Shown: one piece after another, positions 10,395-21,403 of the stretch
Layout: each line of letters starts with the position of its first letter
Numbering within the stretch: the first letter of the stretch is position 1
NCBI RefSeq assembly: GCF_018812025.1
Contig: NC_063045.1
Coordinates: 14,690,919 to 14,754,918, forward strand
Length of the DNA stretch: 64,000 nt
Direction of reading: 5' to 3'
From: Megalobrama amblycephala
Taxonomy: Eukaryota > Chordata > Actinopteri > Cypriniformes > Xenocyprididae
Program-made: the position numbers and the translations under genes
The notes under the pieces: generated by a model
What the model saw: only the letters and a program-made list of their open reading frames with translations
The model's database searches: none
What the model was told of the DNA's origin: nothing

Positions 10395-10988
10395 ATGGAG
10401 CAGCGTCGCCCGAGAAGAACCAGGACTCTTCCCACACACCTGAGAGGATTCTGGGTCTCTTCTGTTCAAGAGCGCTGTGAGCTTACATGGCTGGCAGCTG
10501 TAAGCAGGTTGGATCACACTTACAGCTGCATCTCTGCCAAAGCTCAAACATCCAAAGGACTGGAAGAGCAAGTGCCCAAGTGCTACTTGAAGAACGCAGC
10601 CGTCCTTCCCGATGTCCGTCCAGCAGCGTCAGTGTCTTCGGAGGACGTGTGTCCAGCTCCTCTGTGTCAGCAGGAAGAGTCTGTCTCCATCCACGGCTAC
10701 AGCATGCAGGGGTACCAGGACATTTACCGCTCTGTGGCAGAGCCCATGATCAAGACACGCTTTGGTCGGCACCGTCCCTACAGCCTTGAGCTGGGACTGA
10801 AGATTAAGCAGCGCCTGTGGGAGACTCTCAAGCGCCCTTCACTGCTGGAGACAGAGCAGCCTGATGGACGCGTCCTCGTCACTGAGAGCTTCTCCACATC
10901 CAGCAGAAGCTTCGCTCCTCGTGTCCATGTGGACATCAGTGAAGAGCCGCTGCCAGAGGAACCACCAAGAAAGAAGCCCAGACACTGA
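10395..10988 (+). CDS. 197-aa protein of unknown function, copy 2
   Basis: Single-exon frame of 198 codons from an ATG in good context (agcATGgag) to TGA. I do not recognise the family. The N-terminus is basic (MEQRRPRRTRT). A middle region is Ser/Cys/Pro-rich. A well-ordered block follows at about residues 110-160, with GYQDIYRSVAEPMIKTRFGR, RPYSLELGLKIKQRLWETL and PDGRVLVTESFS. The tail is acidic then basic (SEEPLPEEPPRKKPRH), like a nuclear localisation signal. No signal peptide or transmembrane segment is seen. It differs from copy 4 at Val for Ala in SSEDVCP and Met for Thr in YSMQGY, and from copy 3 at the Met only. Intactness in three of four copies suggests a real protein, but the copies are too young for selection to be judged by eye. 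A weak TATA-like tttatattt lies about 120 bp upstream. Confidence 0.6.
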   Translation: MEQRRPRRTRTLPTHLRGFWVSSVQERCELTWLAAVSRLDHTYSCISAKAQTSKGLEEQVPKCYLKNAAVLPDVRPAASVSSEDVCPAPLCQQEESVSIHGYSMQGYQDIYRSVAEPMIKTRFGRHRPYSLELGLKIKQRLWETLKRPSLLETEQPDGRVLVTESFSTSSRSFAPRVHVDISEEPLPEEPPRKKPRH

Positions 10989-11511
10989 GTCATCACAGCG
11001 GGGCTACGTATGTACATACTGTATATAGCTATAGAGTACCTTTATAGTTTTATGAGTAAGTTTCAGTTTTTAAAGTTAAGCTTTAGTTTGAGTGAGTTTT
11101 TTTTATTGTGTCAAGAACATTTTTAGCACATTGCTGTGTGGTTGAAAGGATGTTTTGGTGACTGTCAATGCACTGATATGCGGTTCTTCAAAGTCTTTTG
11201 CTACGTGCTTGTCGGGATGTTTCGGGTGGCTCTGGTGTTGACATGCGTTTGCCAAGGTTTTTGAGCGGTTGTTATTGTGTTGCTGTGCGGTTTCTGGACT
11301 CTTCTGTGAGGTTTTTCAAGCATTGCTTCATGGTTGTTAGGAGGTTTTGTGTGGTTGGTTGATATGCGGTTGCTTTTAAAGAGTTAAGTTAGGGTAGGTT
11401 AGGGTCCCTCACACGGTTTGCAGCTTGACGTGCTGTGAGGGCTTGTGTGCATCAGTGATGCTGAGAGCTACGCCATAGGCAGAGATCCATAGTGGACAGG
11501 TCTCAGCTGAG

Positions 11512-11706
11512 ATGCCAGACGAAGACAAACCACCTGATTCTGGACAGCAGAAGATTGGTCTGATGTTCCTGGCAGAAGATCAGACTCTTGTGACAACAGC
11601 AACAACGTGGAATGGAAGAAACTTCACCCTGATTATAAATGTGGAAGTCGCAGATGGATCGATGGAAGCAACTGTTCGAACAGAACGAGGAAACAAACTG
11701 CTTTAA
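11512..11706 (+). CDS. Conserved 64-codon frame, unit 2
   Basis: Copy of the frame at 7435; it differs at about six residues (for example MFLAEDQTLV and IINVEVADG) and remains open. Function unknown. Confidence 0.3.
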   Translation: MPDEDKPPDSGQQKIGLMFLAEDQTLVTTATTWNGRNFTLIINVEVADGSMEATVRTERGNKLL

Positions 11707-11782
11707 TATTGGTAAAGGTGTACGACAAGTCTGCGTTCTTTCTTCAGCGCTCAGCCAATCCAATTTAATTACATTGTGCGTA

Positions 11783-12096
11783 AAATAAAATAAAATAAAA
11801 TAAAAATAATAAAATGAAATAAAATAAAATATAAACATAAAAAAATTAAATTAAATTAAATTAAATATAAAAATAAAATAAAATATAAAAATAAAATAAT
11901 ATTAATATAATAAAATTAAATAAAATTAAATAAAATACAATAAAATAAAATAAAAATAATAAAATCAAATAAAATATAAACATAAAAAAAGAAAATTAAA
12001 TAAAATAAAATATAAAAATAAAATAAAATAAAATATAAAAATAAAATAATAATAAAATAATAAAATGAAATAAAATAAAATAATAATAAAATAAAA
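11783..12096. repeat. (AAAAT)n tract, unit 2
   Basis: About 310 bases of AAAAT-type repeat with internal shuffling relative to unit 1. Confidence 0.95.
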
Positions 12097-13035
12097 ATTA
12101 CTTAAATGCTTGTATGCATAAAAAACAAAACATGTCTGAAATCACTTCTAAACCTGAAATGATGTAAATACTGGTGATTAGAACAGTGAAAATGATTAAT
12201 TTACTAAAATACAACAATTAATATTTATAACAGGTATCACAGTAATATTAACCTTATAAACCAGAAATTAATAAAACGGAAGCTCTGTAATGCGCTTATT
12301 TGTGCTTCAATAATCAAAATTAACTTTTAAAATAAAAACGAAATGTACTGAAAAACTAAAACTATCAAATACTTCTTTAGTTTAAGATTTTTCAATCTAA
12401 ACTACAATCGAATCTCAAATCTCTCAAAATGTTGCTATTTGGCTGCAAAAGTGTGAAAATAATAAAAATATACATTTTATTCAAGTTGTCATTTGTCTGA
12501 GTTTCATTTATAATGTCTGACTATGTTTTAAGATATTTTTATGTGTCTTCACTACTTTTCTGAACCTTGAATGTGGTAATTTCGTTGCTTTCTATGGGAG
12601 ATAAAAAAAAATAGACTAGGATTTCATCAAAAACATCTTAATCTGTGTTCTGTAGATGAATGAAGGTCTTACAGGTTTGGAATGACATGAGGGTGAGTAA
12701 TTAATGACAGACATTTCATTTTTGGGTGAACTAACCATTTAACAACCTCATAGCTCACAGTAGGTCTGTCTTTAAATGTTTTTAGGTTATTGTTAAAATA
12801 TTTGGTTTTTGGACATTAAACTTGGGTAAAATCCAGCAAGCAGTAGTATTTTTTAATTGTATAACCTTGACGATAATGTAATAATTGTCTCACATTTACA
12901 CAATAAAAAATGACAGTAATCTATTACGATGATCAGAGGCGTGACTGTGTTTGTTAACACTTAGTATGTGCTTTTGGAAACATTACATACATTACAGGTA
13001 CATCGAGGAGGAATATCAAAGCCATGATTTTTACT

Positions 13036-13669
13036 CACCCCAAGCACCTGCAGCTTTCTTTCTCTCCATGTCCTGCTCTGCTGTAGACAGTTTCTCTTGC
13101 TTTTTCCTTTTCTTCCAGGCCAAAAATGTTTCCAGAGTAATTCAAGTGACGCTTCCTACAACAGTAACAGCTGATCATTACAAAAGTTTAAAGAAATCAA
13201 TAACAGCATTAATACAATGACATTGTTTCCTTTACAATCATGTTCTATGACACTATTAATGGTCTCTTTTCTCGTCCTTCTCACCTCCGTCTCCATCAAA
13301 TCCTCCTCCTCATTCTTTTCTTCTTTCTTCAGAAACTCACATGAAGAGTGTGGCAGTAAAAACAGTCGTCACCTCCGTCAGCACAAACCCAAACTAGCCA
13401 TTTTTACTGTTTTCAACACTCAGTGTCAAGAATATATACTTGCACTCATTCAAATGAATAAATAAATAAGATAATTAATTAAATTATTTTATCAATGAGT
13501 GAAATAATCAAGTGAGCAGTCAAATTGCATTAAAGGATGAAAATCACTATATAAATATTGTCAGAACCTACATTTTATGTCTTTGCTTTCTTCTTTTCAG
13601 CCTCTCCATGTTTCTTTTTCACAACTTTCAAGTTGTTCACAAGCTCAAGTTTCTTTTGGTCACTGGCGT
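13036..13669 (-). pseudogene. zc3h15: zc3h15 exon remnants, unit 3 (best preserved)
   Basis: Minus-strand exons: 13575-13669 encodes ASDQKKLELVNNLKVV then KKKHGEAEKKKAKT and a TAA, behind a good acceptor (tgtaattgcag); about 13281-13333 encodes KKEEKNEEEDLMETE between an acceptor and gtgagg; 13036-13160 encodes [18 protein letters not shown]. In ZC3H15 these segments follow the two CCCH fingers in this order. The early TAA and the TGA before ITLE make it a pseudogene. It runs opposite to the 197-aa gene. Confidence 0.74.
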
Positions 13670-14402
13670 CTGCAATTACAAAATCAAGACGAGAGTTAAA
13701 AACAGAATAGAGCAAACACAACAGATCTGCTCAGTTACTAGGCATTTACAAATCTAGAAAAATGTAATAAAGTAATAAAAATGACAACAATAATATGTAT
13801 GTGCATTTGTATATTTATTCACAAACAAGATTCATTCAGACACCAGCAAAGATTCGTTCAGTAGATTCACAAGCAACGAAATGCTCTTTCACAGGCCGCA
13901 CTGGAATGGTACCGGCTTGTGCTATAGTCAGTCTGTGGAGGCAGGAAAAGTTGTGCACTTCAAAAGGAAGAGACTTTAGTGAAAAAAGATATGAGTTAGT
14001 ATAAGTAAGATTCATTCAGCACATACATTGACTGATTGACCACAAACATGGAGCAGTTCCTAATAGTGATGCTGGCCTTAACAGACACCACTGCATACAC
14101 ACACAGAAGAGGAATATACTGTATATATAACTGTAAATGAAGATGATAATGGTGCTGGAGAAGCATATAGTACATGTAACATAGAGCTCAGGCTGCTCTG
14201 ATTGACTTACTGCTGATATCAAGTGTTGTTTACATTTAAATCAGCCTCAACATTCTATGTCAGTCCAGCAGCTTGAGTTTATATTTGAAATCATCACAAC
14301 TGTCCCTGAAGCCTTGAAGCCTGATCACACGGTACAAACTCTTCACAACTCTACTATCTGATAAGTTTCATCAGTTTGGGAAGTGTTTCTTCAGTCATCA
14401 GC

Positions 14403-14996
14403 ATGGAGCAGCGTCGCCCGAGAAGAACCAGGACTCTTCCCACACACCTGAGAGGATTCTGGGTCTCTTCTGTTCAAGAGCGCTGTGAGCTTACATGGCT
14501 GGCAGCTGTAAGCAGGTTGGATCACACTTACAGCTGCATCTCTGCCAAAGCTCAAACATCCAAAGGATTGGAAGAGCAAGTGCCCAAGTGCTACTTGAAG
14601 AACGCAGCCGTCCTTCCCGATGTCCGTCCAGCAGCGTCAGTGTCTTCGGAGGACGTGTGTCCAGCTCCTCTGTGTCAGCAGGAAGAGTCTGTCTCCATCC
14701 ACGGCTACAGCACGCAGGGGTACCAGGACATTTACCGCTCTGTGGCAGAGCCCATGATCAAGACACGCTTTGGTCGGCATCGTCCCTACAGCCTTGAGCT
14801 GGGACTGAAGATTAAGCAGCGCCTGTGGGAGACTCTCAAGCGCCCTTCACTGCTGGAGACAGAGCAGCCTGATGGACGCGTCCTCGTCACTGAGAGCTTC
14901 TCCACATCCAGCAGAAGCTTCGCTCCTCGTGTCCATGTGGACATCAGTGAAGAGCCGCTGCCAGAGGAACCACCAAGAAAGAAGCCCAGACACTGA
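14403..14996 (+). CDS. 197-aa protein of unknown function, copy 3
   Basis: Intact 198-codon frame. It differs from copy 2 at one residue (Thr for Met in YSTQGY) plus silent changes, and from copy 4 at Val for Ala in SSEDVCP. See the copy at 10395 for domain layout. A 64-codon frame follows at 15520 and zc3h15 remnants lie upstream on the other strand. Near identity of copies 2-4 points to recent amplification or gene conversion. Confidence 0.6.
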   Translation: MEQRRPRRTRTLPTHLRGFWVSSVQERCELTWLAAVSRLDHTYSCISAKAQTSKGLEEQVPKCYLKNAAVLPDVRPAASVSSEDVCPAPLCQQEESVSIHGYSTQGYQDIYRSVAEPMIKTRFGRHRPYSLELGLKIKQRLWETLKRPSLLETEQPDGRVLVTESFSTSSRSFAPRVHVDISEEPLPEEPPRKKPRH

Positions 14997-15519
14997 GTCA
15001 TCACAGCGGGGCTACGTATGTACATACTGTATATAGCTATAGAGTACCTTTACAGTTTTATGAGTAAGTTTCAGTTTTTAAAGTTAAGCTTTAGTTTGAG
15101 TGAGTTTTTTTTATTGTGTCAAAAACATTTTTAGCACATTGCTGTGTGGTTGAAAGGATGTTTTGGTGACTGTCAATGCACTGATATGCGGTTCTTCAAA
15201 GTCTTTTGCTACGTGCTTGTCGGGATGTTTCGGGTGGCTCTGGTGTTGACATGCGTTTGCCAAGGTTTTTGAGCGGTTGTTATTGTGTTGCTGTGCGGTT
15301 TCTGGACTCTTCTGTGAGGTTTTTCAAGCATTGCTTCATGGTTGTTAGGAGGTTTTGTGTGGTTGGTTGATATGCGGTTGCTTTTAAAGAGTTAAGTTAG
15401 GGTAGGTTAGGGTCCCTCACACGGTTTGCAGCTTGACGTGCTGTGAGGGCTTGTGTGCATCAGTGATGCTGAGAGCTACGCCATAGGCAGAGATCCATAG
15501 TGGACAGGTCTCAGCTGAG

Positions 15520-15714
15520 ATGCCAGACGAAGACAAACCACCTGATTCTGGACAGCAGAAGATTGGTCTGATGTTCCTGGCAGAAGATCACAGTCTTGTG
15601 ACAACAGCAACAACGTGGAATGGAAGAAACTTCACTCTGATTATATATGTGGAAGTCACAGATGGATCGATGGAAGCAACTGTTCGAACAGAACGAGGAA
15701 ACAAACTGCTTTAA
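15520..15714 (+). CDS. Conserved 64-codon frame, unit 3
   Basis: Copy of the frame at 7435 (here FLAEDHSLV). Open, function unknown. Confidence 0.3.
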   Translation: MPDEDKPPDSGQQKIGLMFLAEDHSLVTTATTWNGRNFTLIIYVEVTDGSMEATVRTERGNKLL

Positions 15715-15788
15715 TATTGGTAAAGGTGTACGACAAGTCTGAGTTCTTTCTTCAGCGCTCAGCCAATCCAGTATAATTATATTGTGCG

Positions 15789-16007
15789 TAAAATAAAATA
15801 AAATAATAAAATAAAATATAAAAATAAAATAATAAAATAAAAATTACTTAAATGTTTGTATGCATAAAAAATCAGCCAATCCAATTTAATTACATTGTGC
15901 ATAAAATAAAATAAAATAAAACAATAAAATAAAATAAAATATAAACATAAAAAATAAAATAAAATAAAATAAAATAAAATAAAATAAAATAATAAAATAA
16001 AAATTAC
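15789..16007. repeat. (AAAAT)n tracts, unit 3
   Basis: Two AAAAT tracts (15789-15849 and about 15901-16007) are separated by a duplicated phrase (ttacttaaatg ... cagccaatccaattt). The same arrangement is in copy B at 41575-41785. Confidence 0.9.
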
Positions 16008-16727
16008 TTAAATGCTAGTATGCATAAAAAACAAAACATGTCTGAAATAATTTCTAAACCTGAAATGATTTGCACATGATCATGTAAATACTGGTGATTA
16101 GAGCAGTGAAAATGATTAATTTACTAAAATACAACAATTACTATTTATAACAGGTAAAAACTAATATGAACTTTATAAATCAGGCCTTAATAAAATAGAA
16201 GCTCTGTAATGCGTTTATTTGTGCGTCAATAATCAAAATCTGTATGTTAAACATAAAAACTTAAAATAATTAAAAATATTAAATTATTAAATAATTAAAC
16301 AGTTTTAATCATGCAAAATTGCACATATATGGAGTCAAAAGTGCTGAAATGACTCTATATTTACTTCTGTTCCTATTAAAATGCATTTATTTCCTTCTTA
16401 AGAAACAAAAATATGTAAATGTTTTATTAGCATTTTTCCAAAAAAGACTTAAAATTAACTGTGAATTAACTAAAATTAACTTTTAAAATAAAAACGAAAT
16501 GTACTGAAAAACTAAAACTATCAAATACTGCTTAAAATACTGCTTAAACTACAATCGAATCTCAAATCTCTCAAAATGTTGCTATTTGGCTGCAAAAGTC
16601 TGAAAATAATAAAAATATAGATTTTATTCAAGTTTTCATTTGTCTGAGTTTCATTTATAATGTCTGATTATGTTTTAAGATATTTTTATTCATCACGACA
16701 AAATGCAATATATTATTCTGATTGCCT
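16008..16727. other. AT-rich non-coding stretch
   Basis: No gene or clear element is visible. It is shared with copy B (about 41786-42512). Confidence 0.5.
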
Positions 16728-16964
16728 TTAAAGGGATTGTTCACTCAACATAAAAGAAGATATTTTGGAAAAATGTGGGGTTTTTTTCTGTTCATTTTAA
16801 GTTCATTTTATGTGGTCTAATGTTTTTTTTGGACCCCACTGACTTTCATTGTGTGGACACAAACAGTTGAAACATCCTTCAAAATATCTTCTTACATGTT
16901 TGGAACGACATGATGGTGAGTAAATGATGACAGAATATGCATTTTTGACTGAACTGTCACTTAA
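16728..16964. mobile_element. TTAA-bounded fold-back MITE
   Basis: It begins TTAAAGGGATTGTTCACTC and ends GTCACTTAA. Internal arms (aagaagatattttgg and caaaatatcttctta) are complementary. Copy B has it at 42513-42749. Confidence 0.65.
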
Positions 16965-17025
16965 ATGTCTGTGAGCTTGATTTCCTGAAAGCGGTTTAAA
17001 GCGTGATCTGCTTTTGACTCTCAAA

Positions 17026-17223
17026 ATGGATTCAGCAGTCAGTTTTGGACATGATATCGACCTGCAGCCCATTTTCAGGGTTGTGATCTATATGAACAGA
17101 CTGTCCAATGAACAGGTTTTCAAAGAGTTTAGAAGAGGAAACATGTCTGTGTGTGTAGAAATCATCAAGCTCTCTTCGTTGAGGGAAACATCCATAACAG
17201 CATCACTTACCTGTCATTACTGA
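17026..17223 (+). CDS. Short frame of 65 codons, copy A
   Basis: ATG-to-TGA frame beginning MDSAVSFGHDIDLQPIF and containing SNEQVFKEFRRGNMSVCVEI. It is intact in copy B (42811) with one residue change (Arg to Thr). It could be an exon remnant of an unrecognised gene. No motif is recognised; coding status doubtful. Confidence 0.22.
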   Translation: MDSAVSFGHDIDLQPIFRVVIYMNRLSNEQVFKEFRRGNMSVCVEIIKLSSLRETSITASLTCHY

Positions 17224-17291
17224 TGTCAACAGCTGCATCTAGATGGACAGAGAAAGACATGAGCAGACTGTACTTAAATATATATGTACTT

Positions 17292-17292
<1 letters not shown>

Positions 17293-17367
<75 letters not shown>
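17293..17367. repeat. (TA)n microsatellite
   Basis: About 75 bases of almost pure TA. In copy B this stretch and the following 700 bases are replaced by a G-run (43090). Confidence 0.95.
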
Positions 17368-17372
<5 letters not shown>

Positions 17373-17592
17373 ATGACAATAACGGCACTTGAATCCTATA
17401 TAAAAACTACACAAAATAATTGTAATAGTTATATCATTGTGCTTGTGTAAAATAGAATATATAAAATATTGTAATATAAAATATGACAATAATTGCTAAA
17501 TATTATTTTAAAATGTTTGGTTTTAATAATTATAATTCAACGTTTAAAACAGTCTGTAGGTGTCAGTCTCGAGCAGCCAATGACGAGAGAAA

Positions 17593-18296
17593 TTAAAGGG
17601 TCAGTTCACCCAAAAATGAAAATAATATTATTACTCACCCTCATGTCGTTCTCCACCCCTAAGACCTTAATTAGTTCATCTTCTGAACACAAATTAAGAT
17701 ATTTTTGATTAAATCCGATGGCTCAGCGAGGCCTGCATAGACAGCAATGGTAGGCTACTTCCTCTCTCAAGATCCATAAAGGTACTAAAAACATGTTTAA
17801 ATCATTCATGTGAGTACAGTGGTTCAATAAAGCGACGAGAAAACAAAACAAAATAAAGACTTTTTAACAATATCTAGTGATGGCCGATTTCAAAACACTG
17901 CTTTATGAAGCTCTAGAGCTTTACGAATCAAATCAGTGGTTCAGAGCGCCAAAGTCACGAGATTTCAGCAGTTTGATAAGCAATCCGAATCACTGATTCG
18001 ACTCAAAAGATTCAAAAGAACCGGGGGTTATTATTGTGACATAATAACATTAAGATATAAACAATGTACTCACATTAACTGATTTAAATATATTTTTAGT
18101 AGCCTACCTTTATGGATCTTGAGAGAGGAAGTAGCCTACCATTGCTGTCTATGCAGGCCTCGCTGAGCAATCGGATTTAATCAAAAATATCTTAATTTGT
18201 GTTCCGAAGATGAACAAAGGTCTTAGGGGTGGAGAACGAAATGAGGGCGAGTAATAAATTACATTATTTTTATTTTGGGGGGAACTAACCCTTTAA
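17593..18296. mobile_element. TTAA-bounded fold-back element with about 200-bp arms
   Basis: The left arm (TTAAAGGGTCAGTTCACCC..., through tagacagcaatggtaggcta) and the right arm (tagcctaccattgctgtcta ... GGAACTAACCCTTTAA) are inverted copies over about 200 bases. No ORF inside. Copy B keeps only the right half (43109-43391). Confidence 0.85.
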
Positions 18297-18823
18297 CTGG
18301 ACAGTGAACTCACCTGATGACTCGGAGCGAGTCCTGAAGCTAGTGAGGGCGAAATCTTTGTGAAGCACCGAGGCTTCCCCTCGTAAACAGGTTCATTACT
18401 CAAAGATTTTCAACACGGTGCACACTAATGACATCTTGTGGTCAAAAGGTGGTAAAAAAAATGCCTTTGCGTCCCAGCTGACCCAGCTATTTTTGCACTG
18501 TTTCATGTAATAAATCAGTTTATGAAAAGCGTATAAAACAATGTAATTATTACACATATTACACATAGTCTTTCACGTGTCATTTTACTTACACGATTTT
18601 AATAAATGAGTCTGAATAAATTTTTGGGGGGAATAATCAAAATAAATGATTGTCAAAATAAATGATTGTCATAGAATGAAGTATGAATTGGGAATAAATG
18701 CAAGCTGAATATGCACAAAAATACACATGTAAATATTTATTCGTATTATGACATATTCTTTCATATGCTTTTATATTCTACAGTCACGACAGCGACACGA
18801 CAGGTTATGAATTGTAAAATATT
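18297..18823. other. Non-coding stretch between elements
   Basis: AT-rich; no gene seen. It is shared with copy B (43392-43916), where a few indels occur. Confidence 0.5.
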
Positions 18824-18928
18824 GTATGATATGTATTGCCAGCATACAAATGTTTAATAAATCACACGTGAACTCTTATAAGATGATTTTTGCGCTTGTT
18901 TCTATATTAGATTGATAAATGAGGCCCA
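18824..18928. mobile_element. Right end of a GGGCCTCATTTAT MITE
   Basis: It ends gataaatgaggccca. The complete element, with matching left end agggcctcatttatta, is in copy B at 44022-44623, so copy A has a deletion. Confidence 0.75.
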
Positions 18929-18994
18929 GTGTCTCCACCCACTCTTATATTTATACCGTGTTTAGCCAATGAGAGCTCACTGATCGTCTTCATC

Positions 18995-20448
18995 TTGACC
19001 ATCATCATCTCTATGCTCCTGCTGGCATCTCTACTGCCATACCTGATGTTCACTGGTGAGACTGATTGACCAAACTGAATATTCACAAGTTCACACTTAC
19101 ACAACACAATTGTTAGATTCAAATGACATCAGGCTATTTCATGATGACTACAAAACAATCAGCAATAAACACCTGATGTCATTTTGTTTTAGCTTTCTTT
19201 GCTACTGCAAATGTGCTTAAAGTCCCCATGAACCAGAAGTTGCAAACAACTTTTCTCCAGTGTTGTGACGTATTTCCATGTAAAACGTAAAATTGAACAG
19301 AGGGCATGGTTTTATTTTAGCACTCCTCCTCTCCATCTCTGCTCATCTCAGTTGGAGAGGAGTGGTTTAAGCATTTTCAGCCCAAGCCGTCAAACTGACG
19401 TCATCTGAGAAGGAACGCCATTCCAGACCGGAAGTAACTTTTCAGATTTTGATTAAAGATTACCACGACAAACATTTTTTTTCTGTGTATTAACTTACAC
19501 GGATTAATTGTTCACCACAAGACTAGTAATATGCACAAGCAAAGTAAATAGGGTCAATTTTGATTTCATGACGACTTTAACAGCTCTTGGCTGACATGCG
19601 GCATTGCTGTGGCCTGCTTGTAGCCCACACTAGGGTCGTAATTTAGTGCAGCATGTGGGCCAGATCATCATGCCACATATGACAGATGTAGGCCGGATCT
19701 GATGAAATGGCAGTAATATGTGGCTTACAGAGTTTTTTCATCAAAAGCTCAGTATGCTTTTATAAAAGAATGCATTAAAGTTTGAGAAACGTTCATTATA
19801 ATATGACTTTCTTTCAACAGAAATAAAATACTGACAGTTATGGTTGGTGCATATGACCTAAAAAATGACAATGACCTTTCCATAACTTTAAGTGAGAAAA
19901 TGATATTATAAACTGTGGTTTAATCTTATGGAAGATAAATCTATTTGTTAATAATAAATGCTTTTAAATTACAACTCGAGAAAAAAGTCGAACCAACCAA
20001 AAATTTTAATTGGATATCATTACCAAAGAATGAATCCATCAAAAAAACAGACCCTGATTGTAGTGTTGCAGGCTGGGGACGTCTGTACATTACTGGTCCA
20101 AAGAGTGATTGTCTTACGGAGGCCAATGTGAAGATAATGGAAAATGCAAAAAAAAAAAAAAACTTCAGCTTTTTTTTAGTCTCACAGAGGATGTGTGCAT
20201 ATGACCGTGGTGGATCCTGCAAGGTATGTAATCATTTCATGAACTGAGTTGTAATTGTGATATGGCATTTTAGTGACGTGTTGATCTGTGTTTCTTAACA
20301 GGGGGATTCAGGAGGTCCTTTGGTTTGTGGAAACACTGCAGTTGGTGTCACATCCTTCAGGGACCCTGTCCACTGCAATTCTCCTAAGTATCCTAATGTG
20401 TATACTAAGATTTCACCATATTTCCATGGAAATATAATGAAAAATTAG
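18995..20448 (+). pseudogene. P2 (copy A): granzyme-like protease pseudogene
   Basis: Exon 1 (18995-19055) matches the P3 signal-peptide exon, but its ATG is TTG; a later ATG would give a shorter leader ([15 protein letters not shown]). Exon 2, with catalytic His57, is missing, and a TTAA element sits in the interval. Exon 3 (19821 to about 19908) is shortened and runs into a stop before the Asp102 region. Exon 4 (about 19972-20223, [18 protein letters not shown]) is open but contains an A-run. Exon 5 (20302-20448) keeps [16 protein letters not shown], with Ser195, but its end is altered (YFHGN for YLEW). A TATA-like tatatttata lies at 18946, as in P3. Missing His, Asp and start codon make it non-functional as a protease; most lesions are shared with copy B, so it died before the duplication. 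Confidence 0.88.
19217..19580. mobile_element. TTAA-bounded MITE (TTAAAGTCCCC family)
   Basis: It begins TTAAAGTCCCCATGAA and ends TTCATGACGACTTTAA, inverted with a 3-base difference. It lies inside P2 between exons 1 and 3. Copy B: 44905-45269. Confidence 0.75.
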
Positions 20449-20453
20449 AAATA

Positions 20454-21403
20454 TTAAAGCTGCCCTAGAATTGAAAATTGAATTTACCTCGGCATTAAAT
20501 AATTAGAGTTCTGTACATGGAAATGACATACAGTGAGTCTCAAACACCATTATTTCCTCCTTCTTATGTAAATTTGATTTTTGCAAAAGACCTCTGAAGA
20601 ACAGGAGATTCTCAACATAACACTGACTGTTACGTAACAGTCGGGATCATTAATATGTACGCCCCCAATTTTTGCATATGCCATCCCATGTTCAAGGCAT
20701 TAGACAAGCCAGTATTAACGTCTGGAGCAGTGCAAGCAAGGACAATAGCGAAAAATGGCAGATGGAGCAATAATAACTGACATGATCCATGATATGATAT
20801 TTTTAGTGATATTTGTAAATTATCTTTCTAAATGTTTCGTTAGCATGTTGCTAATGTACTGTTAAATGTGGTTAAAGTTACCATTGTTTCTTACTGTATT
20901 CACAGAGATCAGAGCCATGTAGTTATTTTCATTATTAAACGCTTGCAGTCTGTATAATTCTTAAACAACTGAAACCTCATTCTTTATAAATCTCTCCAAC
21001 AGTGTGTAATGTTAGCTTTAGCCCTGTTAGCCGCAGCATTCTATCAAACTCATTCAGAATCAAATGTAAACATCCGCAAAATAAATACCATACTTACATG
21101 ATCTGATATGCTGCATGACGAACACTTTGTAAAGATCCATTTTGAGGGTTATATTAGCTGTGTGAACTTTGTTTATGTAATGTATTATAGAGTTGTGACC
21201 TTGGGGCGGGGAGTGCGAGCATTTAAAGGGGACACGCACAGAATCGGCACATTTTTAATTATGCCCCAAAATAGGCAGATACAAAATGTAATAATAAAAA
21301 AATCTATGGGGTATTTGAAACTGCTGAAACTTCACAGACACATTCAGGGGACACCTTAGACTTATATTACATCTTGTGAAAAAGGGTTCTAGGGCACCTT
21401 TAA
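20454..21403. mobile_element. TTAA-bounded MITE of 950 bp, five bases after P2
   Basis: It begins TTAAAGCTGCCCTAGAA and ends TTCTAGGGCACCTTTAA. Short ORFs inside are not credible. The insertion lies just past the P2 stop codon, so it separates the gene from its original 3' flank, which resumes at about 21405. Copy B: 46163-47112. Confidence 0.85.

Larger units (their letters stand above)
8934..12925. repeat. 4 kb unit, tandem copy 2
   Basis: 3992 bp to the same point in copy 3. It lacks the fold-back element, the LINE and the 110-bp MITE of copy 1, but retains the first ten bases of the GGGCCCTAT element end (ttaacactta at about 8961). It contains zc3h15 remnants, the 197-aa gene, the 64-codon frame and an (AAAAT)n tract. 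Confidence 0.92.
12926..16690. repeat. 4 kb unit, tandem copy 3
   Basis: It begins as copies 1 and 2 do. From about 16690 (after agatatttttat) it runs into a right flank shared with copy B (from about 42474) and not with copies 1 and 2. So copy B has the left flank of copy 1 and the right flank of copy 3. Confidence 0.9.
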
